From contig NZ_SMFU01000007.1 of assembly GCF_004339595.1 (NCBI RefSeq), positions 1,548,658 through 1,612,657 on the forward strand: DNA of 64,000 nt. Direction: 5' to 3'. The translations under genes and the position numbers were made by a program. The number at the start of each line of letters is the position of its first letter. Position 1 is the first letter of the stretch. Positions 1 to 9,448 of the stretch are shown here, one piece after another. The DNA is from Marinobacterium mangrovicola (GTDB lineage Bacteria; Pseudomonadota; Gammaproteobacteria; Pseudomonadales; Balneatricaceae). The notes under the pieces are model-generated. The model made no database searches. It saw only the letters and a list, made by a program, of their open reading frames with translations, and had not been told where the DNA came from.

Positions 1-1125
1 TCGGAACTCAGAACAGTAGACCTCAATCTCGTCGTAACGCTCCCGCGCCTGCTCCTCGGTAATACCCACAGTGCCAATATTTGGCTGACAGAATACCGCG
101 GTAGGAATCAGCTCGTAATCCACCTTGGCGCTCCCTTCGGCATAAAGATGACGCACCAGCGCCATACCTTCAGCCAGGGCGACGGGCGTCAGCTGCACGC
201 GATCGATCACATCGCCAATCGCATAGATCGACGGCACCGAACTCTGGAAGTTGTCGTTGACCTTGATTGCACCATTATCGGCCAGAGCAACGCCCGCTTC
301 TTCAAGCCCCAGCCCGCCGGTTTTCGGTGTCCGACCGGTGGCATAAAGAACCTGGTCGGCCTCAACCTTGCGACCATCGGTGTATTCGACCAGCAGAGAG
401 CCGTCAGCCTGCTTGTCGATACGCACTACATTGGTGTTGAGTGAGAGGTTAACCCCCTTCTTGACGATCTCCTTGGCGGTAAACTGACGAATCTCCTCGT
501 CAAAGCCACGCAGAATCATGTCGCCTCGATAGAGCAACTCGGTGTGTGCACCGAGGCCCGCGAAGATACCGGCGAACTCCACGGCGATATAGCCGCCACC
601 GACCACAACCACCTTCTGCGGGAAGGACTCCAGATCGAACACCTCGTTGGAGCTGATGACATGCTCGCTACCCGGGAATTCCGGCACGAACGGCCAGCCA
701 CCGGTGGCCACCAGAATGCGCTCAGCGGTGTAGGTCTTACCCGCAACCTCGACACTGTTCGGACCGGTCACCACGGCGCGACCATCGATCAGATCACAGC
801 CGGAGTTACGCAGCATGTTGCCGTAGATACCATTGAGACGTGAGATCTCTGTCTTTTTGTTGTCTCTCAGGGTCGGCCAATCAAACTTCACATCCCCCGC
901 TTCCAGTCCGAAGCCCTTGGCTTCATGGAAACCGTCCGCGTAGTGGGAAGCGTAAACGTAGAGTTTCTTGGGCACGCAGCCAACGTTGACACAGGTACCG
1001 CCCAAATAAAGATCTTCTGCTATGGCCACTTTGACGCCACGACCCGCCGCCATACGTCCGGCACGCACACCGCCGGAGCCGGCCCCGATAACAAAGAGAT
1101 CGTAATCAAACTGAGACACGCTCAT
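1..1125 (-). CDS. gor: Glutathione-disulfide reductase, C-terminus cut by window edge
   Basis: FAD/NADPH-dependent reduction of oxidised glutathione in the cytoplasm. Reading the minus strand from ATG at 1125 gives an open frame of 375 codons that runs off the window start. The N-terminus carries the FAD-binding GAGSGG motif and then the redox-active disulfide motif [14 protein letters not shown] second nucleotide-binding fold ([14 protein letters not shown]) follows near residue 175, and IYAIGDV near residue 300 contacts FAD. The family is about 450 residues, so the dimerisation end with the catalytic His is outside the window. CVNVGC points to glutathione reductase rather than lipoamide dehydrogenase (CLNVGC, as in the lpdA of this window). 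It is divergent from xthA, a pairing that suits oxidative defence. Confidence in family is high; other disulfide reductases are the only alternative. Confidence 0.93.
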   Translation of the reverse strand, partial: MSVSQFDYDLFVIGAGSGGVRAGRMAAGRGVKVAIAEDLYLGGTCVNVGCVPKKLYVYASHYADGFHEAKGFGLEAGDVKFDWPTLRDNKKTEISRLNGIYGNMLRNSGCDLIDGRAVVTGPNSVEVAGKTYTAERILVATGGWPFVPEFPGSEHVISSNEVFDLESFPQKVVVVGGGYIAVEFAGIFAGLGAHTELLYRGDMILRGFDEEIRQFTAKEIVKKGVNLSLNTNVVRIDKQADGSLLVEYTDGRKVEADQVLYATGRTPKTGGLGLEEAGVALADNGAIKVNDNFQSSVPSIYAIGDVIDRVQLTPVALAEGMALVRHLYAEGSAKVDYELIPTAVFCQPNIGTVGITEEQARERYDEIEVYCSEFR

Positions 1126-1310
1126 TACTCCCGATTAGCTGATAGTTTCCATCCGATTGCGCCAACCTTAACCGGTTCACTCCATGGAGGCCAATTGAAC
1201 GGGCAAACACGATAGATAAACAGAATCTATCAGCCCATTAGCCGCCTCGGGAACGCAATTTTGTTAGTATCCCGTCTCCAAAGTGAGCCTCGAACCAAGG
1301 GAGATCCCCA

Positions 1311-2129
1311 GTGACCAAATTAGTCTCGTTCAACGTTAACGGTATACGGGCGCGCCAGCACCAGCTTGAAGCATTGATCGAACGCCACTCACCCGACGTT
1401 ATCGGGATTCAGGAGAGCAAGGTCGCCGATGATCAGTTCCCGGTCGAGATGATTGAATCCCTGGGCTATCACGTGGCGTTCTTCGGCCAGAAAACCCATT
1501 ACGGCGTCTGTCTGCTGTCAAAGAAGCCCGCAATCTCGGTGCAGAAAGGTTTTATTGGTGATGAAGAAGACGCCCAGCGCCGGCTGATTATCGGCGAATA
1601 CGAAAGCGAGACCGGCAAGCGCTTCACCCTGATCAACGGTTACTTCCCTCAGGGGGAAAATATCGCTCACGAAACCAAGTTCCCGGCGAAACGACGCTTC
1701 TATGCGGACCTGCTCACCCATCTTCAGGAACATTGCGATCCCACCCAGCCGCTGGTGGTGATGGGCGACCTGAACATTTCTCCGGCGGATATCGATATCG
1801 GCATCGGCGACCAGAACCGCAAGCGCTGGCTGAAAACCGGCAAGACCAGCTTCCAGCCGGAAGAACGTGAATGGCTGCAGCGTCTGTATAACTGGGGCTT
1901 GGCCGATACCTACCGCCACTGCCACCCCGAACGCGACGATCTTTTCAGCTGGTTCGATTACCGTAGCCGCGGTTTCGATGACGATCCAAAACGCGGCCTG
2001 CGCATCGACGCGATCATGGCAACGCCATCAATGCTGGACAGCTGCACCGACGCCGGCATCGACTACGAGATTCGCGGTATGGAAAAACCATCGGATCACG
2101 CCCCGGTTTGGGCACTTTTCGATTTCTGA
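1311..2129 (+). CDS. xthA: Exodeoxyribonuclease III (AP endonuclease)
   Basis: Base-excision repair nuclease that incises at abasic sites and degrades duplex DNA 3' to 5'. At 272 residues it has the usual length of the ExoIII/APE1 family. Visible motifs in order are NVNGIRAR near the start, IQESK with the metal-binding Glu, the central [13 protein letters not shown] loop with catalytic Asp and Asn, and the C-terminal SDHAPV with the Asp-His pair. The start is GTG at 1311, preceded by AAGGGAG about 8 bases upstream; no ATG fits this N-terminus. It is transcribed alone, divergent from gor and convergent with the universal stress gene. Confidence 0.95.
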   Translation: MTKLVSFNVNGIRARQHQLEALIERHSPDVIGIQESKVADDQFPVEMIESLGYHVAFFGQKTHYGVCLLSKKPAISVQKGFIGDEEDAQRRLIIGEYESETGKRFTLINGYFPQGENIAHETKFPAKRRFYADLLTHLQEHCDPTQPLVVMGDLNISPADIDIGIGDQNRKRWLKTGKTSFQPEEREWLQRLYNWGLADTYRHCHPERDDLFSWFDYRSRGFDDDPKRGLRIDAIMATPSMLDSCTDAGIDYEIRGMEKPSDHAPVWALFDF

Positions 2130-2140
2130 GCTTTTCGCTT

Positions 2141-3046
2141 TCAGTCAGGCTTGATCACCATCAGGTCGCAACTGACTCGATCCAGGATGCGCTCGGCACT
2201 GCTACCCAGTAGCAGCCGCTCGAGCGCACCGCGAGGCACGCTCCCCATTATCAGTAGATCAACCTGCTGATCCTTGCAGAACTGCGGCACCAGATGGTGC
2301 AACTCCCCTTCCATCAGATGGACTTCCGGCGCACCTTCCAGGTGACGCCAGGGTGCCAGCAACCCCTCCATGCGCTGCTGATGCTCATCGACAACCTTTT
2401 TCTGCAGATAACCGAAATCGGTTACCTGGTGCTCATCGAACACCGCGCTCTCCGGCAGCATCGTGTAGGTATGCAGTACATGCAGCTCCGCCTCAAGCTC
2501 GAGTGAAAGCGCCTCTGCCATCTGCATCAGCTTGGTATCCAGGGAAGCCGGTTCATTGCGGCTATGGAACGGATCGATGGCAACGGCAATGCGGGGGTGG
2601 CTGGGCCACGACCGGTCACGACTGATCAGCAAAGGCACCGGGCACTCGCGCAGTACCTTCCAGTCTTCGGGCGCCAACAGATGATGCAGCAGCGCCGATT
2701 GGGGCGCCACCGGATAGATCACCAAGTCAGCACCGAAACGTTCGCATTTACGTAGCAGCGCATGAGCCCCGTCATCATCCCAGGCGATGTCGGTACCGAT
2801 GCGCTGCGGGTCGATACGGATGCGTTCGGCCAGATGGTCCAGTCGACCTTCACACTGCACCATGTAAGCGTGCCGGGAGCGCTTTTCCGCCTCCGCGTTA
2901 AATACACCTGCGCCCTTGATAAAGGGCTGATAAGCGCAGCAGAACAGCTCCAGCTGCCCCTCCGTCCCGGAGAGTCTTATGGCCTTCTCCAGCATCTCCA
3001 GATGCTCTCTCTGTTCATCAACATCGACAAGCAGTTTGTTGAACAT
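2141..3046 (-). CDS. Tandem universal stress protein, UspE-like
   Basis: Protein of 301 residues with two Usp folds in tandem (about 1-145 and 150-300), the architecture of UspE. The second domain ends in the nucleotide-binding loop MGSVPRGALERLLLGSSAER, which matches the G-x2-G-x9-G-S pattern of ATP-binding Usp proteins. The first domain has no clear copy of it, as is common for tandem forms. The start at 3046 (MFNKLL) is preceded by AGGAATAGGAGAG. The frame stays open to 3154, but that part lacks family character. Usp proteins respond to starvation and stress; no specific substrate can be read from the sequence. The gene appears monocistronic and converges with xthA. Confidence 0.85.
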   Translation of the reverse strand: MFNKLLVDVDEQREHLEMLEKAIRLSGTEGQLELFCCAYQPFIKGAGVFNAEAEKRSRHAYMVQCEGRLDHLAERIRIDPQRIGTDIAWDDDGAHALLRKCERFGADLVIYPVAPQSALLHHLLAPEDWKVLRECPVPLLISRDRSWPSHPRIAVAIDPFHSRNEPASLDTKLMQMAEALSLELEAELHVLHTYTMLPESAVFDEHQVTDFGYLQKKVVDEHQQRMEGLLAPWRHLEGAPEVHLMEGELHHLVPQFCKDQQVDLLIMGSVPRGALERLLLGSSAERILDRVSCDLMVIKPD

Positions 3047-3254
3047 CGCCTCTCTCCTATTCCTTTGCGCTTTGAATTGATGCAGGGGGGCTATTCCATG
3101 CCCCTCTTGATCTAAGCATAGCGCCGCACATCTTTTTTCTCGCCCCGGCACCACAGAAAACAGCTCAAGCGTCTGCGGCCAGGCAAGGATTTATAACCCC
3201 TGGCAACAAACCGCCCCTAACCCGGAGCATCTTCTCCTTATACCTGTCTCCATC

Positions 3255-4562
3255 GTGATACAATATTTTCTTACCGATCCGAGGAAACATACGCCGGTGC
3301 TCCGTTTCATTCGTCTTATCCTGCCACTGTTGCTGATCGCCCTGCCCTGGGCAGTGTATCCGCTCGTCCGGCAGGCGGATCCGGTACTGGAACGGTTGAC
3401 CGAAGGCTTGCCGCTACTGCTAGCGATATCCGCCCTGTTGCTGGCGATCGGTTTCAAGCGCGGTCGTATCGCCCTGGCATCGATCGCCCTTGGCTGCAGT
3501 AGCCTGTTGCTCAGCGCTGCCAGCAGGCGCGGCCTGGACTACCCCGACGCCTACGTACTTTTCACTGCCACCAGCCTGTTACTGCCGCTGGTCTATGCCT
3601 GGCTGCTGGTACAGCGGGATACCTCGTTATTAAATCTACGCGGTCTGATTAAACCAGTCGCTCTCCTCTTCTCTTTCGCACTGCTGTTGTTCGCCTGGCA
3701 ATATCCGCAACAGCTGGCCCTTGGCCTGCCCCGGCTGCCAACTCCTCTGCTGGAGGTCATCGGCGAGCACTCGATGCTGACCCGGGGCATATTCTGGCTT
3801 TCCCTTCCACTGCTCGCTCTATATCTGCTGCTGACCCTGACCCGACGCAGTGTCGATGAGGTAGCTTTGTTCGGCGCATTCCTGGCGCAGCTGCTCGCTT
3901 TACACAACCTTCAGGAGCCAAAGCTGGCGGCCCTGTTTGAGGCAAGTGCGGGGCTTATATTCATTACCGCCATAGTCGTACATATTTACGCGCTGGCCTT
4001 TGTCGATACGTTGACCGGAGTGCCGGCAAGACGTGCGCTTGAACACCATCTGGCCAACCTGGGTAGGCACTACAGCATTGCCATACTCGATATCGATCAC
4101 TTCAAACGTTTTAACGATACCTACGGCCACGACGTGGGTGATCAGGTACTCAGAATGGTGGCCTCGCAACTCAGCAGAGTCAGCGCCGGTGGCAGTCTGT
4201 TCCGATATGGCGGCGAGGAGTTCACCATCGTCTTCAAGGGCCAGCGCGAGGAAGAGGTGATCGCAGCACTGGATGCGATGCGTCAACGCGTTGCCGATTA
4301 CCCAATGAAAGTCCGTGCGCCACAGCGCCCCAAAGATGATCGCCGTGGTCGCAAGACCCGCTCAGAAACCGCACCGGCTGACACCGAGCAGGTGAAAGTA
4401 ACCATCAGCATTGGTGCCGCTTGGCGACTGGCGGAGGAAAAACCAGACATGGTGATTAAACGCGCCGACAAGGCGCTTTACAAAGCCAAGGGAGCCGGGC
4501 GTAACCGGCTAATGACAGATATTGCCAGCAAGCCTCGCAGACAAGGAGGAACTGCGGGATAG
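3255..4562 (+). CDS. Membrane-anchored diguanylate cyclase
   Basis: A 435-residue protein. The first ~255 residues hold about seven or eight hydrophobic segments with no recognised sensor domain, followed by a GGDEF domain (about 260-425). The active-site loop is RYGGEEF and is intact, so synthesis of cyclic-di-GMP from two GTP is expected. No RxxD inhibitory site precedes the loop. Between the active-site loop and the VTISIGAA strand there is a highly charged insertion of about 25 residues (around 350-378) that most GGDEF domains lack. The start is uncertain: GTG at 3255 is the longest option, and GTG at 3297 with an upstream GAGG is another. It is monocistronic, upstream of the ArsR-type regulator. 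Confidence 0.88.
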   Translation: MIQYFLTDPRKHTPVLRFIRLILPLLLIALPWAVYPLVRQADPVLERLTEGLPLLLAISALLLAIGFKRGRIALASIALGCSSLLLSAASRRGLDYPDAYVLFTATSLLLPLVYAWLLVQRDTSLLNLRGLIKPVALLFSFALLLFAWQYPQQLALGLPRLPTPLLEVIGEHSMLTRGIFWLSLPLLALYLLLTLTRRSVDEVALFGAFLAQLLALHNLQEPKLAALFEASAGLIFITAIVVHIYALAFVDTLTGVPARRALEHHLANLGRHYSIAILDIDHFKRFNDTYGHDVGDQVLRMVASQLSRVSAGGSLFRYGGEEFTIVFKGQREEEVIAALDAMRQRVADYPMKVRAPQRPKDDRRGRKTRSETAPADTEQVKVTISIGAAWRLAEEKPDMVIKRADKALYKAKGAGRNRLMTDIASKPRRQGGTAG

Positions 4563-4741
4563 ATACGTGAAAAAACAGGTCCAACGTTGAGTGACCGCCC
4601 GATCACACTTGATCGACCTTCCCGGGATGAAGGGGAGAGATGAACCGGACCAAGCGCTGGAAGGTGCTGATATTTAATCTATATTAGAAACTGATAATAG
4701 TTAAATAGTCAACGGTGCTTGGTATGAGCAATTAGTCGATT

Positions 4742-4767
4742 ACGATATAATCAGTAATCATTATCGT
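4742..4767 (+). promoter_or_regulatory. Promoter and dyad operator of the ArsR-type gene
   Basis: A consensus -10 box TATAAT (4746-4751) lies inside a hyphenated inverted repeat with arms ACGATA and TATCGT (4742-4747, 4762-4767). The repeat is AT-rich, and its position over the -10 is what a repressor such as the ArsR protein encoded just downstream would need for autoregulation. The -35 is not clear. The link to this regulator is inference. Confidence 0.5.
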
Positions 4768-4858
4768 TCAGGTTCTTATGCAGCTTTACAGAAGCGACCT
4801 TCCTTCACAGGCTGCAGAATCCAAGAGAAACCTAGACTCGAATAACGGAGATAGACTC

Positions 4859-5209
4859 GTGAGCCAAGCAAACAAACAGCCCGCCAACGAGCAGACAGAC
4901 AGCAAGGAGATGCTGGAACTAATGAAGGAAAACGCTGGCCGCGCCGCCAAGCTGATGCGCGCACTGGGCAACGACAGTCGCCTGTTGATTCTGTGTCATC
5001 TGGATGGCCAGGAGCTTTCGGTAAGCGAGCTTAATAGCCGTCTGGATCTTAGCCAGAGCGCCCTTTCCCAGCACCTAGCGGTACTGCGTAAGGATGAACT
5101 GGTTAAAACCCGCCGAGCGTCCCAGACAATCTACTATTCTCTGGAAGGCGACACCGCCAAACGCATCATCCGCACGCTGCACGAGATGTTTTGCCCGGAA
5201 ACCCTGTAA
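4859..5209 (+). CDS. ArsR/SmtB-family regulator, persulfide-sensor (BigR/SqrR/YgaV) type
   Basis: Winged-helix repressor of 116 residues. The recognition region is LSQSALSQHLAVLRKDELV, followed by a beta wing TRRASQTIYYSL. Two cysteines stand out: one in RLLILCHL at the start of the helix-turn-helix and one in the C-terminal MFCPETL. This pair matches the two thiols of the BigR/SqrR/YgaV group, which form a (poly)sulfide bridge and then release DNA. The metal-sensing ELCVCDL motif of true ArsR is absent. GTG at 4859 is preceded by CGGAG 8 bases upstream and gives the usual family length; an in-frame ATG at 4778 would add 27 residues. No sulfide-oxidation gene adjoins it, so the target is unknown beyond probable autoregulation. 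Confidence 0.85.
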   Translation: MSQANKQPANEQTDSKEMLELMKENAGRAAKLMRALGNDSRLLILCHLDGQELSVSELNSRLDLSQSALSQHLAVLRKDELVKTRRASQTIYYSLEGDTAKRIIRTLHEMFCPETL

Positions 5210-5227
5210 TCAACCGGTACAGAGCTA

Positions 5228-5563
5228 TCATTGCCCCCCCAAAGGCATAAGCGACTGCACCAGCACCATATAGCAGAACGTTCCACCGAGGATACTGATT
5301 AACGCGTTACGCGCCAGCAGATGCAGCACCGTGACAACGGTCAATGAGACCAGTGACTGCGTCAGTCCGTCACCCTCAACCAGGGGCGTTCTTAGCGCAT
5401 AAACCACAAGCAGGACCATCAGCACTGGCGGCAAATAACGTCCAAGAAAAGTCAGCAGCGGATGGTCTGCCTGTTTTGACAGCAGCAGGAACGGGGTGGC
5501 TCGGGTCAGAAAGGTAGCCAACGCCGCCAGTGCGATAAAACCGATCAGATACGCCTCAGACAT
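5228..5563 (-). CDS. azlD: AzlD-type small subunit of branched-chain amino acid exporter
   Basis: A 111-residue, very hydrophobic protein with four predicted membrane segments, typical of AzlD/YgaH. These small proteins work with AzlC in the inner membrane to export branched-chain amino acids or related compounds. Its start overlaps the end of azlC by 8 bases, so the two are translationally coupled. It ends 18 bases from the convergent ArsR-type gene. Substrate cannot be read from the sequence. Confidence 0.86.
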   Translation of the reverse strand: MSEAYLIGFIALAALATFLTRATPFLLLSKQADHPLLTFLGRYLPPVLMVLLVVYALRTPLVEGDGLTQSLVSLTVVTVLHLLARNALISILGGTFCYMVLVQSLMPLGGQ

Positions 5564-6257
5564 CAGCCTGCCTCCCCCGCGCCATCAACAACAGAGACAC
5601 CGCCAACAGAATCGCAATCATCAGCATGTTATCGGCGCTGATCAGTAGCGCCAGCCCGGCAATCGCCAAGGCCACCAGAAACAGCAGCGGACGCCGCACA
5701 GCTCGATACTGCTCAATGGCCAACACGGTAAACAGTGCTGGCAGCGCAAACTCCGCACCTTCAGTCGGCAGATCCAGCTGACTGCCAAGCCAGGCACCCA
5801 GCGTACAGCCAAACACCCAGTAAAGCTGATTCAGCGCGGCGATTCGCAGCTGCAGTGAATTATTCTGAGCCCCTGATCGGGTGATACTCAGCAGCGAGTA
5901 GGTTTCATCGGTCAGCGCAAAAATCAGATACCAGCGACGCCACCCCTTAAGCTCCAGCGTAGAGATCAGCGACAGACCATAAACCAGATGACGGGCATTC
6001 AGCAGCAGAATAGCCACAAACACTTCGAACAGTCCCGCGTGATTGGCGATCAGCCCCACGGCCAGAAACTGCGCAGCACCGGCATAGATAAACAGCCCCA
6101 TGGCGGTGGCCCAAAGCCAGTGATAACCCAGGTCGGAGAAAAGCACCCCAAAGGCGATGCCTAAGGGTATGTAGCCAAACATCACCGGCAGCGACAGACG
6201 CAGCGCAGAGCTCGGTTGAGGAGTGGATTGAAAACTATCGGGGCTTCTTGAAGCCAT
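5556..6257 (-). CDS. azlC: AzlC-family branched-chain amino acid exporter, large subunit
   Basis: A 233-residue inner-membrane protein with the AzlC/YgaZ signature near the N-terminus (PVMFGYIPLGIAFGVLF) and a later FALTDETYSL segment characteristic of the family. About six or seven hydrophobic stretches are visible. It is the first gene of the azlCD pair and is followed by azlD with an 8-base overlap. Members export L-valine, isoleucine or azaleucine. The upstream gene on the same strand, pat, is about 50 bases away, so read-through from pat is possible. Confidence 0.88.
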   Translation of the reverse strand: MASRSPDSFQSTPQPSSALRLSLPVMFGYIPLGIAFGVLFSDLGYHWLWATAMGLFIYAGAAQFLAVGLIANHAGLFEVFVAILLLNARHLVYGLSLISTLELKGWRRWYLIFALTDETYSLLSITRSGAQNNSLQLRIAALNQLYWVFGCTLGAWLGSQLDLPTEGAEFALPALFTVLAIEQYRAVRRPLLFLVALAIAGLALLISADNMLMIAILLAVSLLLMARGRQADV

Positions 6258-6308
6258 AGCGCGTGATCCTGACTGAACGATCAGGCGCGCTATGGTAATG
6301 CGCCGGCG

Positions 6309-9044
6309 TTACTGCTGCAAACGATAGATCTGCCAGTCTTCGGTCGGCTCGTTGAGCTGCATCTTCATCTCAACGACCTCCTCTTCAGCGTTATAGCTGA
6401 TATCAAAACCGAGTTTACGGGCCAGTGCCTGCATCCCCTTATTGCTGGCAAGCGTCGAGCCGGACAACTCCAGCGTGCCTCGCGAACGGCAATAATCGAT
6501 GGTTTTCGACATCAGGATGATACCCAGCCCCTCGCCCTGCAGATCATCACGAATGACCACTGAGAACTCGGCGCGAATGTTGTCGGCATCGGTCACCGCC
6601 CGCACCACGCCCAGAGTTTCATAGCCTTTACCATCAAGACGCGGCGCCGAGACGATGAAAGCCATCTCACGGTCGTAATCGATCTGTGTCCAGTTGGCCA
6701 GTTCATCGTGGGTCGGCACCCCACGGCTGTAGAAGTAGCGCAGACGGATCGATTCAGGGCTTAGTTGGTTGTAGAACTCCAGATGCGCGGGCTCATCTTC
6801 TCCGCGCACCGCACGCAAGATCGCGGGCCGCCCCGAGCGCTTAAGGGTGATCTGCTCGGTCAAATGCTCAGGGTAAGGACTGATCGAAAGCCGCCCCGGC
6901 TCAGCCACGGTAGCGGAATAGTCCACCGCCAGCAGACCACGCTTATTCAGCAGCAGCGGGTTGATCTCAAGGGATTTGAGCTGTGGAATATCCACCAGCA
7001 TCTCAGACAGACTTACCAGTAATCCGCTGATCTGTTCTACATCGCGCTCAACCTGGTAGCTGTTTTCGGCAATGATGCGATAGATGCGTGAAGAGCGCAC
7101 CATCTCCTTGGCCAGCGCCAGGTTAAGTGGCGGTAGCATCACATTGCGATCCGCCAATACATCCACGGTGTACCCCCCCACACCGAAAATCATCAATGGC
7201 CCGAACACAGGATCCCGGGTAAAGCCGACGTTGATCTGCATCGACTGGAAGCCGCGCTTCATCTGCTGCACAGCGTAGCCGAACAGCTGTTCATTGCCGT
7301 AAAGCTCGTTCACCCGGTACGCCAGCTTGGTGGTGGAGTGACGCACCTCGCTGATGGAGTAGAGATCCAGCGCCAGGTCATGCCAGCGCTGATGACCTGA
7401 TGCGTCGTAGCTGAAAGGGTAAACATTGGCGCTATGCAGCGCCTTGACGGCGACCGAGCCACCCATCTGGCGGGCACAATCCACCACGCCCTGAATATCC
7501 TCGGCATAACGGGTTCGTGAGGTGGGGATCTCGTACAGGTTCAGCAGCGTGCTGACCTCGGCATGAGTAAGGAAATCACGCTCATCACGGGGAATCGCTT
7601 CGATCAGCGCGGCCGCCTGCTCCTGGCCTGGTGCCAACTGCCCCAGGAACGGCGCAGGCGTCTGACGCATCACCCGCTGGTTGCGATGGTAGTCCACCAT
7701 ATGCAGAAAGGCGTTGATCGCCTCCTCTGGCGTCAGGAACGTGGCGATACCAGCGGTATTACAGGCGTTACGGGCAGCGATCGCCGAATAGCGGCCCATC
7801 CAGCACGTCAGCACATTACGGGGGGTTTTACGGGCAATGCTGATCACCTGCTCGGCGGTTTTTACACTGTCAGCCAGGCGTGTCGGCGCATGGATCACCA
7901 GCACCGCATCCACATTGGGATCTTTAGTCAGCAACCGGGTCGCTTCGGCGAAACGCTCGGGGTTCGCGTCGGCGTTTAGATCTACCGGGTTGGAGGCTCT
8001 CGCTTCCGGCGGCAACAGTTCGGTCAGGAGCTGTTCGGTTTCCTCCGAAAGCTGTGCCAGCTGACCTCCATTTTTAAGCAGCCGGTCGGCAGCCAGCGCA
8101 TTGGGCCCCATGCCGTTGCACACCAGCGCCAGCCGCTCACCGCGCATGGGCTTCATGCGCGACAAAGTTTCCAGGGCATTAAACAGCTCATCCGCACTCT
8201 GCACCCTCACCGCACCGGCACGACGCAGGGCTGCATCGTAGACCACATCGGGATCAGGAATGCCCGGTGTACGCGTCTGTGGCGCATCTTCCTGGAGTAC
8301 CAGGTTGGATTTGAGAACCAGTACCAGTTTGTTGCGCGAAGCCGAACGCAGAGCAGACACAAAGCTGCGCGCGTCTCCGATCACCCGGTCCATCTGCAGC
8401 AGAATCGCATGGGTCCAGGGATCACGGGCGAGGTAATCGATAATCGATGGCAGATCCACATCGACACCATCACCCAGGGTCAGAAAGTGGGAAAAGCCGA
8501 TCTCCTGGCCGTTGGCCCAATCGATCATCGCCGTGCCCAGCAGGCCGGACTGGCCAACGTAAGCCACCTTCCCCTTGAGTATATTGATGTGGGAATAGCT
8601 GGCATTCATCTTTGAACCGGGCACCAGCATACCCATGCAGTCGGGCCCCAAAATACGAATACCGTAGGGACCTGCGGCCTCGCGAACCTCTTCGCGCAGA
8701 GAACGCGCGTGACTGCTCTGATGCAAAGAGAGCCCACCGGTAAGAATCATCGCCGCCTTCACCATATTGGCGCCGAGCTTGCGGATGATTCCGGCTACCG
8801 CTTCCGGCGGAGAGCAGATGATCGCCAGATCGGGCATCTCGGGCAGTTCGGCAACGCCTGCGTAACAGGTGATCCCGTTAACCTGCTCATAACCCTTGGA
8901 GTTCACCGCCATCAACCGGCCTTCAAAGCCGCTGTCGATCAGATTTCGCAGGACGATACCGCCCATACTGTCTTCTCGCTCTGAGGCACCAAACACTGCA
9001 ATGGAACGGGGTTTGAAGAAGCGCTTTAGATATCGTGTAGACAC
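6309..9044 (-). CDS. pat: Protein lysine acetyltransferase of Pat/YfiQ type (ADP-forming acyl-CoA synthetase fold plus GNAT)
   Basis: A 911-residue protein. An ADP-forming acyl-CoA synthetase region (CoA-binding fold with FKPRSIAVFGAS at about 8-20, ligase domain, ATP-grasp to about 715) is followed by a C-terminal GNAT acetyltransferase domain (about 740-895, with a DLQGEGLGIILM acetyl-CoA loop). This is the layout of PatZ/YfiQ, which acetylates lysines of metabolic enzymes such as acetyl-CoA synthetase. The SHTGA-type loop that holds the phosphorylated His in active synthetases reads TRTPGI here, so that half is probably regulatory. Start: GTG at 9044 (VSTRYLKRFF), which fits family N-termini; a TTG at 9095 would add 17 residues. 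Confidence 0.87.
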   Translation of the reverse strand: MSTRYLKRFFKPRSIAVFGASEREDSMGGIVLRNLIDSGFEGRLMAVNSKGYEQVNGITCYAGVAELPEMPDLAIICSPPEAVAGIIRKLGANMVKAAMILTGGLSLHQSSHARSLREEVREAAGPYGIRILGPDCMGMLVPGSKMNASYSHINILKGKVAYVGQSGLLGTAMIDWANGQEIGFSHFLTLGDGVDVDLPSIIDYLARDPWTHAILLQMDRVIGDARSFVSALRSASRNKLVLVLKSNLVLQEDAPQTRTPGIPDPDVVYDAALRRAGAVRVQSADELFNALETLSRMKPMRGERLALVCNGMGPNALAADRLLKNGGQLAQLSEETEQLLTELLPPEARASNPVDLNADANPERFAEATRLLTKDPNVDAVLVIHAPTRLADSVKTAEQVISIARKTPRNVLTCWMGRYSAIAARNACNTAGIATFLTPEEAINAFLHMVDYHRNQRVMRQTPAPFLGQLAPGQEQAAALIEAIPRDERDFLTHAEVSTLLNLYEIPTSRTRYAEDIQGVVDCARQMGGSVAVKALHSANVYPFSYDASGHQRWHDLALDLYSISEVRHSTTKLAYRVNELYGNEQLFGYAVQQMKRGFQSMQINVGFTRDPVFGPLMIFGVGGYTVDVLADRNVMLPPLNLALAKEMVRSSRIYRIIAENSYQVERDVEQISGLLVSLSEMLVDIPQLKSLEINPLLLNKRGLLAVDYSATVAEPGRLSISPYPEHLTEQITLKRSGRPAILRAVRGEDEPAHLEFYNQLSPESIRLRYFYSRGVPTHDELANWTQIDYDREMAFIVSAPRLDGKGYETLGVVRAVTDADNIRAEFSVVIRDDLQGEGLGIILMSKTIDYCRSRGTLELSGSTLASNKGMQALARKLGFDISYNAEEEVVEMKMQLNEPTEDWQIYRLQQ

Positions 9045-9448
9045 GCAGCAGACCCTGAGATTGACCTTGAATAGTGAGGCCCTGAGCGGCGGCAAACTCC
9101 AGACGAAGCGGCTGAATTAACTGGCAGCTCCGGCCCGAGGTATACCGCCCCGCTTTCAGGACGTATAGACAGCCTGTTCCGTCTGACTCTAGAACAGTCT
9201 ACATTCTATGTCTTGTGCAGGTGCAGCAAAAGAGATAGATCGAGGCACTTATGCGGTTCCCTGGTTCGGGACAATAAAAGCGTCACTAAAAGCCGCGACA
9301 CTCAGGTGCGGGCTTGCTTCGTCTGTCGGTCTGTCACTAGGATGAACGGAGCCATCATCGGCACTCGCTGCGGATTTTTCGCTGCAGATTTATCCAACGC
9401 CAGACCACCGTGCCGTGCCGCCACTATCCATCACGGAAGGAGTTCAGC
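9045..9448. other. Intergenic region between pat and phaC
   Basis: About 400 bases separate the divergent pat and phaC starts. I found no open frame with a ribosome site, no strong hairpin and no convincing -35/-10 pair. It presumably holds both promoters. Confidence 0.5.
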
